Shown: positions 54,955 to 63,800 of the stretch, one piece after another | Position numbering within the stretch: the first letter of the stretch is position 1 | How the letters are laid out: the number at the start of each line of letters is the position of its first letter | Assembly (NCBI GenBank): GCA_029449245.1 | Contig: JANATF010000028.1 | Span: forward strand, 12,501 to 76,500 | Direction of reading: 5' to 3' | DNA: 64,000 nt | From: Mortierella alpina | Taxonomy: Eukaryota > Mortierellomycota > Mortierellomycetes > Mortierellales > Mortierellaceae | Notes under the pieces: model-generated | Database searches by the model: none | Told to the model about the DNA's origin: nothing | What the model saw: the letters and a program-made list of their open reading frames with translations, nothing else | Program-made: the position numbers and the translations under genes

Positions 54955-55028
54955 TGGAACCCTGGCAGAAATGCGTATACGGGTTCCTGACTATGTACGT
55001 GTGCTTGGGCTCTGGTGAATATACCACA
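54869..55028 (-). repeat. E3 5' LTR
   Basis: 160 bp, TG...CA, apparently identical to the 3' LTR. Confidence 0.94.
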
Positions 55029-55709
55029 GTTGGTGCGCCAATTGATTTCAGGGTTGACTGTAGTGAGCCATGGCTTCCCGAGGATCAAGTCGTATGATTT
55101 GAGAGGGTAGAGGAGGGGGTCGAGATTGTCGGAGTAATTGTCGCGGGTGAGGGTGATGGGGACAGTGTGTTGAGTGATGGAGGAGGAGCCGTCAGGAAGG
55201 ACAATGGGGATGGGGTTGCGGGAATGGAGAGGGAGCGAATGTCGTTTTTGAAATGAGGAGCTGATGACGTTACCCTCGGCACCGCCATCGATGAGGATGC
55301 GTGCAGGGTGTCCATTGATCGAGCCAATGAATGTGAGCAGTGTGCGCTCAGCCTCAGTCACTGTGAAGGACTGCAGCCGGACAGCACGCTTGTTCATACG
55401 TCTCAGTTTGCTCTTGGTGAGCACGGGTGTAGACGCGGTTGAGGAGAGTGGGTCCAGGTCCGTCTTCTCAGGCAATCTAAGCACCACAGATGGGTCATGG
55501 CAAAGTTTCGCAACAGGGGGCGCGGGGTTGGGGGCGGGGTGAGTATCCAGAGTATCATTCTCGTTTGCAAGTGAGGGAGCGAGCATAGGCAGGTGGCAAG
55601 CATTCAGTTCAGGAGCAATTTTATTTGCAGAAATAGAACAGACACTTGCCTGGGAGCAGGTCTCACTCCCTTTGTCCAGAGGAGAAAGGGAGGGGGCTTC
55701 AGCGATCAA
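55029..55709 (-). CDS. E2 protease region (N-terminal part of Pol), cut by E3
   Basis: The frame covers a Pro/Ser-rich linker and a retroviral-type aspartic protease (ARILIDGGAEGNVISSSF), with Gly after the catalytic Asp in place of Ser or Thr. It reaches NPEINWRTN, the usual end of the protease domain, and there E3 begins. It lies in the -1 frame relative to gag, and the frames meet around 55709-55720, so expression probably uses a frameshift. The start shown is not an ATG. Confidence 0.85.
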
Positions 55710-55717
55710 GTCCTGGA

Positions 55718-56650
55718 CTAAGCTTGACCGCTGGGGGCGTTTCCCGAAGGAGCGCCCTCGTTGGTTTCAATGAAATTGGCGCAAACACCTTCCCACGATT
55801 GATGTCCGCTCTTGCGGCATCTGAAACAACCGCCGGTTTCAATGAGGCGTTGTCGCTCTGCAGGGGTCAAGCGGGGGGTGGGCGCCCAGTTGTTGCGGTT
55901 GTTGCTATTTTTATAACGGTTGTTGCTGGGGCGAGGGCGTTGCTGGTTGTGGGGGCGGTAACCGTGTTGTTGCTGAGCCTGCATGATGGCGTTGACTACA
56001 ACCTGGATGTTGTCGATGTCCATGGCCATTGGGTTGTGGCGTGGTGGGGCGAGGGGGGTCGCAGAGGAGGAGCTGGTGCCGATAAAGTTAGTGTAATATT
56101 CTGCAGCGTTAATCACATCCTCGATGTTCGCGGTTGCTAGCTGCATGTTGGCGAAGATCATGCGGTGTAGCTCGGGTGTGAGCCCTTGCATGAACACCGT
56201 GCGACCGAACTCCTCGACGGCAACGTTGAGTCCTCCTGCACCCTCAGGAGTTAGTACCGCGATAAGTCGGCGGAATCTGGTGACATACTCCGCCAAGGTG
56301 GAGGTCATCTTAATGCGCAGGAGCTCTGCGCGCACAGACTCAATGAAGTTGCGGGGGCGAAAGGCTTCGCGGAAGCTACTGACGAAGATGTCGATATGGG
56401 TGTCGTCGGGCAATCGTAGGCCTTCCCACCAGAGAGCGGCCGGCCCTTTGAGGAGCATCACCGAGTGCAGGGTACGCTCGGCGACGGGGACATGAGCGCC
56501 GATGAGGTATCGGCGGAGAGTGGCTAACCAGGCTTCGCACTTGAAGCCATCGCGCTCTCCCTCGTATGGCTCGGGGGGTCGTATTTTAATTGCTGGCATG
56601 GTGGCATTCTCGGGGATGGGGGTCGCGAAGAGGGAGACAAAGGCGGCCAT
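55718..56650 (-). CDS. E2 Gag, 310 aa
   Basis: A capsid-type protein (MAAFVSLFATPIPE...), with the retrotransposon Gag core (WWEGLRLPDDTHID, AEYVTRFRRLIAVL) and one zinc knuckle near residue 280, CFRCRKSGHQSWEGVC, i.e. CX2CX4HX6C, two residues longer than the canonical form. It binds and packages the element RNA. The start at 56650 is a good ATG about 175 bp after the 5' LTR. Confidence 0.92.
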   Translation of the reverse strand: MAAFVSLFATPIPENATMPAIKIRPPEPYEGERDGFKCEAWLATLRRYLIGAHVPVAERTLHSVMLLKGPAALWWEGLRLPDDTHIDIFVSSFREAFRPRNFIESVRAELLRIKMTSTLAEYVTRFRRLIAVLTPEGAGGLNVAVEEFGRTVFMQGLTPELHRMIFANMQLATANIEDVINAAEYYTNFIGTSSSSATPLAPPRHNPMAMDIDNIQVVVNAIMQAQQQHGYRPHNQQRPRPSNNRYKNSNNRNNWAPTPRLTPAERQRLIETGGCFRCRKSGHQSWEGVCANFIETNEGAPSGNAPSGQA

Positions 56651-56813
56651 CGTGAGGCGTTCGAGGCGCGAAGTGAGGAGGTCGATGGGGTCAGGGGTAA
56701 GCAGGGTGACGGCAGGGTGTTGGGTTCAGGGTGTCAGGGTCAAGGTGAAGCGGGTAGGGAAGCAGGGTCTGGGTCTGGGGCTAGGTGTGGTCAGGGTGTC
56801 GGTGGTCGAGGAA

Positions 56814-56825
56814 CCTTTGCTACCA
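56814..56825 (-). promoter_or_regulatory. E2 primer-binding site
   Basis: Directly after the 5' LTR the minus strand reads TGGTAGCAAAGG, whose first eight bases match the usual initiator-Met tRNA primer site. E1, E3 and E5 lack such a site. Confidence 0.7.
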
Positions 56826-56925
56826 TGTAGCAGGGGTCAGGTCTAATAGCTGGAAAAGAGTTGTCTTTGCAAGTATCGTACTACCCTACTCTATATACTC
56901 GTTGTGACTGGCCACTACTGTTACA
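56826..56925 (-). repeat. E2 5' LTR
   Basis: 100 bp, TG...CA, one of the shorter LTRs for a full-length Ty3/gypsy element; it still holds a TATA-like GTATATAGAG on the minus strand. Confidence 0.94.
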
Positions 56926-57484
56926 GACTCAAACTACACTGTCAAATCGTTGTGTCAAGGGTAACTGCCGTTCACATCAAAGTAACATGATCTACAAATG
57001 GTATCAACGGAGAGGGAATGCCGTGCTCTATCGCATGACGAGGTTCCGGCTCTCGCGAGCCGGTTCTACAAGCTGCAAAAATTCAAAGTCTATCAAAAAG
57101 CGTTGAAAACGAACTTTCACTGCCGCTTTGACCTCAACACTACAATACTATCTCCCACAAAATCACTACCATCGCAAAGGCCTCTCTTGGGGCTTTCGAA
57201 CGATACAAAGAGAGTCGCGGTAGCTCTTACAGGGACCGCATTAAAATTCGACAAAGTTTTTCACTAAGCAAAAATAAAGTTCAAGTTGTTTCACAAATTG
57301 TTTCTCGGGAACCAGCTTATGAAACCTGGCGCCCTCTGCATGGTTTTCGATAGACCTCGATGAACTTTCATAGCTAGTCAATTTTTAATGCTCAAGCTCT
57401 TCTACTGCCAGAGTAAAAATTCGAAAACCATCACGACGCGGCTCTCTGTCACAAATTTTAAATAAAAGTTAGATAGAGGACCAA
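56926..57484. other. Region between E2 and 28S copy 2
   Basis: Begins with the second copy of the E2 target GACTC. A frame from 56998 to 57267 (89 residues) is open but has no domain. Nothing else is recognised; the junction with 28S sequence is abrupt. Confidence 0.4.
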
Positions 57485-57523
57485 ATAACTGGCTTGTGGC
57501 AGCCAAGCGTTCATAGCGACGTT

Positions 57524-57559
<36 letters not shown>

Positions 57560-57603
57560 ACTGAAGCAGAATTCAGTAAGCGTTGGATTGTTCACCCACT
57601 AAT

Positions 57604-57658
<55 letters not shown>

Positions 57659-58057
57659 ATGAAATGTTGTTGCAATAGTAATTGAACTTAGTACGAGAGG
57701 AACCGTTCATTCGGATAATTGGTATTTGGGCCTGCTTGAGCAAGCAATGGCCCGAAGCTATCATCCGTTGGATTATGGCTGAACGCCTCTAAGTCAGAAT
57801 CCGTGCTAGAACGCGACGATTACCGCCTTTTCCGATTTTTAGTTGAATACGAATAGACCTCCGGGTCCTGAATCATATTACGTGGGGTGGTCTTGTGGAG
57901 CGGAAAGGCTTCATGAGGCTCCTGCTAATGTTAATTTCAAATATTGGAAGAGATAAATCCATTGCAGACGACTTTTAAGCAACGGTGTATTGTAAGCAGT
58001 AGAGACGCTCTGTTGCGTCGATCTGCTGAGATTAAGCACTCTGTTGTAAAGATTTGT
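57485..58057 (+). rRNA. 28S (25S) rRNA, 3'-terminal fragment, copy 2
   Basis: Begins at ATAACTGGCTTGTGGCAGCC, a conserved 28S word, and runs to GATTTGT at the 3' end, including GCGTTCATAGCGACG and AGTACGAGAGGAAC. About 573 bp, so it covers 140 bp more than copy 1. It is nearly the same as copy 1 up to the last helices, where it differs in paired positions (see findings). The following CGAAAGAACAACATCTC spacer is shared. Confidence 0.94.
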
Positions 58058-59016
58058 TCGAAAGAACAACATCTCTCTCTCTTTTTCCCTCTGTGGTTGG
58101 AATGTTAAGGGGTAGCACATACCTGATCGTTCAAGAACTTGGTTCAAAACTTTTTCGTGTAAACCCCAGATGTCGTTACGTCATCAGGCGTTTTTTAATT
58201 TTAAGGGGTACCTTTTCAATAAATTTCTGCTCACTCGGTTCTTGTTACTTGCGCCAGCCAACATTGTCATTCATCAGTATAGAGCTGCCCTCCCTGGAGC
58301 AACACTAACCCATAGCGAAGCTACAGCCCAAACTTTTTTGAGTGATCGGCAGCTGTATTGCTCTTCTGGCTTGAAAAGATATGTGACTGTTGTACCCTGA
58401 ATGGCCATGCGCATGATAGCCAATTAGATAGTCACAGAATTGTGCAAGGGCGAAGATTCTATGTTCGCTCCCACGCTTTTTTTTCATTTTTTTGACTGGT
58501 TCCATTTTATCCCACTCGTATTGCACTCTCACACTCTTTCTCCATCAGAACACCCACGTCCTAACCTAGCCCTCTGTCGTCACCATAAGCATCGTTTTGG
58601 GGTTTTCCACAAGAATGACAAGCAATTCATCCTTTATCTGTCCGTCATCATGTTCTCGTGGTCTCTTAACTGCAGGGTATGTGTAGTGTTGCATATCAGC
58701 CTAAGTCCAGTGAGCTCCATCTCACCATCAGAGATGGAGCGCCTACGCCCTTGAGCACTAGAGCTGTAAACACTTACGCCCTTGAGCTCCATGGTCATAG
58801 TTTATCCAGGTCCACGACCAAAAGTAATAAATACCCAACGTGTGGTTCTCTGGAGCCACATCTTATTCTGACTACCCATTTTCTACCACAAAAAAAATCC
58901 ACAATATTTTTCATGTAGCATACATATCTTCAATGCCACTTTGCTCGAAGCAATCTGATAACTAACATGAAACAACTCCTTCACGTACTCCCTCTGCCTA
59001 GACAGACAACATTAAA
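58058..59016. other. Spacer right of 28S copy 2
   Basis: No gene supported. The word TTACGCCCTTGAGC is repeated (58744-58795). Short frames here lack domains. Confidence 0.4.
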
Positions 59017-59277
59017 CTGGGAAAAAGATTGGGAGTGGTGCCCAAGCTGAAATCTTTAAAGCCAAGTGCGGACTCGATGATGTTGTGGTCAAGGGATTCC
59101 TCGATTCGACAGACCAGCACACAAGGAAGGAAGTCGATATCATCAAGCGGCTCACTCACAGTAACATCGTCCAGTTCTATCATGTTCACCATGGAGTATG
59201 TTGAAGGTAGTAACCTGGCGGATGCAATAATGAGAAAGGATCTCAAGAGCTGGGAGGTCAAGACGCACATTGCCACT
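59017..59277 (+). pseudogene. Protein kinase N-lobe, broken
   Basis: In one frame the sequence reads a glycine loop (GKKIGSGAQAEIFKAKC), the strand with the ATP-binding Lys (DVVVKGF), and helix C with its Glu (RKEVDIIKRLTHSNIVQFY). At about 59190 homology moves to another frame, which reads the hinge MEYVEGSNLADAI. The catalytic loop and C-lobe are absent, and the MITE starts 22 bp later. It is a truncated, frameshifted remnant; an intron cannot fully explain the loss. Confidence 0.75.
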
Positions 59278-59299
59278 TCTGTATTTGTATATATATGTA

Positions 59300-59608
59300 T
59301 TGTCCCTTGCAAAAATTTTGTCTTATCGGGGCTTGAATGGCCCGATTAAAATTTCTGAGGGTTCAAATAGTTTTCGAATCCGCCAGGACCTTTTGTTCAG
59401 TGCCGAAGTGTTCGCGCGATTAAAAGGAGAGGAGAGGAGGATAACATCAATCGACTGTTTTGTCGGAAAAATTCACCGACAAAATGGGCGAAAAATGTTA
59501 TTCGTTGAACTTGGAATGCCGTTCGATTAATTACTTGAAAATGGCTCAAATAATTTTCTGGCCCAAATAACAATAATTTTTGACCGACAAAATTTTTGCA
59601 AGGCACAA
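59300..59608. mobile_element. 309-bp MITE with terminal inverted repeats, TA target
   Basis: Ends are inverted repeats: TTGTCCCTTGCAAAAATTTT at the left and the complement of TTGTGCCTTGCAAAAATTTT at the right, continuing into TGTC on both sides. Both ends are next to TA, which fits a Tc1/mariner-type duplication; the palindromic match extends a few bases further outward (ATG/CAT). No coding capacity. Confidence 0.8.
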
Positions 59609-60019
59609 TACATGTTATCTTTATTTTAAACACATATGTAATGTTATGCGCGTGAGAGCACAATTCATGTGAGAGAGGGAACTTTTTCAGAGGATTAGAA
59701 AAATAAAACACAACATGCCATGTTTGATATCTAACATACCCTGCACAACTGCATGTAACGTGCATTATGTCCGATGTTTGTTTTTGTGCTGATTTAATTT
59801 TGATTGACGTGCTAAATGCATGTAATCTTGGTCTCTGTGATCGCCTTTTTTAAGGCTTGATTTATTTTGAATCCAGGCGCATATTTGATTTTTTTTTCTT
59901 CACATCGCTTCTCCAGCATCTGCATTGGTTCTTCATCCCTTCTTCCTGTTGTCCATCGTGGCCCCGCTTCTTTTGTTGGAACTACCTGCTTTCCTCCGAC
60001 ACAGCTCACGATACTGACA
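59609..60019. other. Leader of the recombinase-like gene
   Basis: A/T-rich on the left, C/T-rich from 59885 to 60010, as in leaders of the other genes here. No separate gene is seen. The frame of the next gene is open from 59867 but has no ATG before 60020. Confidence 0.4.
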
Positions 60020-60234
60020 ATGACATCAGTCGCCTCCAGAAGGTCAAGGGCGTCCAAGACATCTCATATTTCTCAACGCACCATTGAGGAGCACCTTGAA
60101 TCAGTTCAGAAAACCGTTCATACGTATCGCCGTAGCAAGAACACCAAGAGAAACTATGACGGCGATATCAACAGAGGAAAGGCATATATTGTCGGCCTCG
60201 GGGATACAGACTTGAAGAATTCGTTCGAGGAGCT
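60020..60234 (+). pseudogene. N-terminus of a probable tyrosine recombinase (Crypton-like), cut by E4
   Basis: From ATG 60020 about 72 host residues are encoded before the E4 LTR begins at 60235. The stretch RTIEEHLESVQKTVHTYRR followed by SKNTKRNYDGDINRGKAYI resembles the N-terminal core-binding (SAM-like) domain of tyrosine recombinases, with the typical S-x-N-T-x-x-N-Y pattern. The catalytic domain, if present, lies beyond the window. The frame runs on 21 codons into the LTR and stops at 60298. It could be a mobile-element gene itself. Confidence 0.5.
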
Positions 60235-60718
60235 TGTGCAATATTCACCAGAGTCCAGTAGTAAGTACATAGAGATACGAACGCGTCTACTATCGTAGAC
60301 TCCTTAACAAAGACCAACGAGTCCAATCAAAACAGTGAAAGTGCTTGCCTAGAAGATACAAAATGTCATATCTAGAAGCTTGGCTCCAGGTACCAATCAT
60401 GGACCTTCGCCAGCACGAACTACATGAACCAGAAAGATGTTCCTGGTCCGGATCAGTCATCCGGTACCCATGCTATGTAGTATTGGCGTAACGTCTAATG
60501 AATTAGGATCATGGCCAATCATTCAGAAGCTAGGACACGCGCCAGGCTATAGCCTTCCGCTATCCATCTCTTGGCAATGACTCCTTCACCTATCTATTTA
60601 CCCAACATTACATCTCTGTAGTAACAATAAACATGTATAAATACCGGTGTGTGGTCAGTGTGGACCGACATCTTTTTCTCACTTACTTTCCTACCATAAA
60701 ACTTGCCTACACGTTTCA
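60235..60718 (+). repeat. E4 5' LTR
   Basis: 484 bp, TG...CA; TATA box about 60636-60643; TCACTTA at 60679-60685 with its complement TAAGTGA at 60725-60731 past the LTR, as in E1. Confidence 0.95.
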
Positions 60719-60811
60719 TTTTTTTAAGTGAAGTGCCAACACACCCCACACACCACATATCAAAACCTTAAAGCCTAAAAAATAACCTTAAAAACAAAAC
60801 TCCACGTCACC

Positions 60812-63800
60812 ATGCCCAAGATGATCAAGAAAACCGCTCGTCAGACTCGTGGAGAGAAAATTGCCGCCGCCGCCAAGCTTGCCGCCGCTCAACGTATCGA
60901 AGCCGCCGAAACCAAGCCCGACGATGCCCTTCGTCTGAATGAAGAACCTGAAATGGAGGCTGCTAGCAACTCCTCGACGGAGTCGACGCCGAACCCGGAG
61001 ACAGCCGCTGTCACTACACCGATCGTCACTACACCAGCCATCGCTACACCAGCCATCGCTACACCAGACGACAACACTCAAGCCGTCGTGATCCCAGTCG
61101 TCACTCCGCCCCTTATGCCGACCGCCAGGCTTCCAGGAGCAGCCGCTCTGCGTGATGAAGATGTAACGATGTCGGAATGGAGTTATGAGGGTGAAAACTC
61201 CTCGGATACTGAATCCGAGATGGACCGAGAAGACGAAAAAGAGGCTATGATGATTGCAAGAGCCGCCGAACTGTACGTGGGTAATAAACCAATCACTAAC
61301 GCTGAAGAACAGCATGCTGCGGTTGCCAAGCAAGGCACCAATCAGGATCTCCTGGATGGCATGTACAACCGTAGGGATCGATTGATCCAACGTATGGTAA
61401 CAGTCATGCGTTTAAACGAGAGCGCTGGAAAAGCGGCGCGAGAAATCAACCTGAAGACGTATGACGAAGCCGAGCGTACGTTGGAAGAACTGGAGGCGAA
61501 CATCAAACGATGTGAGAGAGCGTTCAAGCTGTTCGACGACCTCGCCGAAAGGAGATTGACGCTCGCCGCTTCTCCCAAAGGGGTAACCGCTCCAACCGTG
61601 GAGGCCACTGCTCCGTGTACTGAGGTCGTGGTTAATACAGTGAATGGTAATGACCAGCGCAGGGATAATGCTTCCATGCATCATCAATTGAAAGTTAATG
61701 ATGATATGCCCCGTTTCTACAAAAACACAGATCCTCGTCAGTTCCTGGACCAGTTGAAGCATATGGTATTGCCCTTTGTCGGTAAGGAACTGTTCCACGC
61801 AAACTGCGATAGGTACCTCAGTTATTTGGTCATTAATGAATACCATCAACAGTGCCTGGAATTTGAGTTTAACAAGAGGAGAGAAGAGGGGAAGACTCTT
61901 ACTTGGGAGGAATGCGAAGTTGTATTTCTAAAGATTGCATTAAGTGAACAAGAGCGTGTGGAACAGATTAAAAAATTACTTGAGACTGGTCGTGAAGAGC
62001 ATGAATCCTACAGGCAATTCGCCATGAGGATTGCTCGTGATATGAGGCTTTATGGGATCAAAGATGACAATGAAATGGTATTGTCTTTGTTGAGTGCAAC
62101 GGTGAATCCTGACACTTTCAACATGATGGTTACCCGCCTGCAGGTCTTAAATCAAAGTGCAGAGATGAGGTTTACCTCTATTGATGACTTTACTAAAATT
62201 ATGAGCAATCTGCTTGGACCCTTAGCCGCCACCGCAAAGAAGGCTTATGCAACCGCTGTTAAAGATAACAGAAGGAACACCGGTCCCTATCGTCTTCAGA
62301 AGAAGATGAATGCTGCACCGTTCGCTCCGCAAGTCAGAGTTCAAGAGCAGCAGGTTAAGAGAATGCCTTTCCCTTTTCATTGTGCATCATGTGGCCCCAA
62401 TAAGAGCCACAACACTGCCAATTGCATCGGGAATTGCTCCTACTGTGGCAAGAAGGGCCATGCCTGGAATGATTGCCGATTCCGCAAACATGCAGGATCA
62501 GGTGATGGTAACACAGGTACTCAAATGAATAGAGGAAACGGCAACTTTGCCGGCAATGCTCCTTCTATGACAAACAATAACACATTCCGTCCTCACAATG
62601 GTAATGTCAAAGTGTGTGCCGTTTCTATTTCCAATAATGGACGCAATAGTCGTACAGATGCTGATAAAAACATTCTACTCTCTAAACAGGTCCTGCCCGA
62701 AGCTTCCAAAAGAAGCAATGAGCCAGTCAATGGACAAGTCAATGATCGTGAGAATACAATTTGTAGAATCGATATGTGCAATAGCAACAATAAATCAGAA
62801 AAAATCAGTGCAAATATCGTGTCAAAAAGTAATGGAAAAGAAGAGGAGTTGAATGTGAAAGTCCCAAAGAAGACTACGAGATTGAGTAAGCGATTTCGTA
62901 AAAGAAAACGAGCTCAAGCCCTCATCCATCTTGTGGATAAGAAAGGTCCGCTGAGTTTGACAGAAGCAACAAGAGTCAATAGGCATCTTGATCCGCCCCG
63001 TTGTGAAACAACACTCGTACCAAAAGACATGCGTATGACTTCATCTACAGCTCCTAAAGTGTCGAGCATGTATGTCGATGACTACTCAGATATCGATCTT
63101 GTTCAGATGATGATCCAGGAACAACAACAAAAGTTTGATGAGGACTTTGGTAAAGAACCATCGCACAAAGACGTCAAAGTGTCCTCTTTAAACACACTGA
63201 ATGATGGTGAGTTTGGGATTGCTAAATTGCAAGCGTCGATGGAAAATGCTGAGAAACGAATCGTTGTCTCCATCATGTTAGACGACGAAAGATATGATGC
63301 CTTGTTAGATACAGGGGCTACTGATAGCTGTATCAGGAAAGATATTGTTCTCAAACATGGGAAGCAAATCATTCCTGTAGAAGGACTAATCACCTTAGCT
63401 GACGAAAGCACTGTACCTCGAATTGGTCGTACAGAGAGTGTTGAACTGCATTATGGTTCTCATTCTGTATCTGCTTCGCTTGAGGTGATTGACCAGTGCA
63501 ACCCTTTTATCATCGGCATGGATCTTTTCCATCAACTTGGCTTTAGTATATCCGGTTTAAATAATCCTGGCGAAGACGCTAATCAATTACCAGAACCAGA
63601 AGAAGATAAAAAACCTTCACTCATTCCTGGGCAACTGCCACAAGAGGAACTAACACAAGAGTTCATCAAGGCTAAAGAGGGATTTATGGAACATATTGTA
63701 GCCAAATTGAAGGCAAACGCAGCAATACCCAAAAACAGCTATTGCGATATACCAGAAATGAAAGTATACCTTCCAGTACCAGAAGGCACAGTGTTGTTTC

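Larger units (their letters stand above)
47605..55028 (-). mobile_element. E3: Ty3/gypsy element with an extra ORF, nested in E2 pol
   Basis: 7,424 bp between two 160-bp LTRs that look identical, flanked by GTTGG (47600-47604 and 55029-55033). Gag-pol relates to E1 but is clearly diverged. Pol has one frameshift. About 1.5 kb of extra sequence with an additional ORF lies between pol and the 3' LTR. The LTR itself differs from that of E1 in length and mostly in sequence, but both share GTGAGAAAAAGATGT and GGGCTCTGGTGAATAT-like ends. Confidence 0.95.
37394..56925 (-). mobile_element. E2: Ty3/gypsy element interrupted by E5 and E3
   Basis: E2 proper is about 5.1 kb and consists of 37394-37420, 44418-47604 and 55034-56925 (one copy of each inner target duplication removed). 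Its 100-bp LTRs are identical by eye; its own target duplication is GACTC (37389-37393 and 56926-56930). The 3' LTR was split by E5 and the protease-RT linker by E3. Gag is in a separate frame from Pol, and the C-terminus has a chromodomain. The primer site after the 5' LTR starts TGGTAGCA, which fits a tRNA primer. Confidence 0.95.

Noticed and set aside
58440-58754. Small gene of about 104 residues
   Set aside because: No domain, composition typical of C/T-rich noncoding sequence, no splice or leader context.
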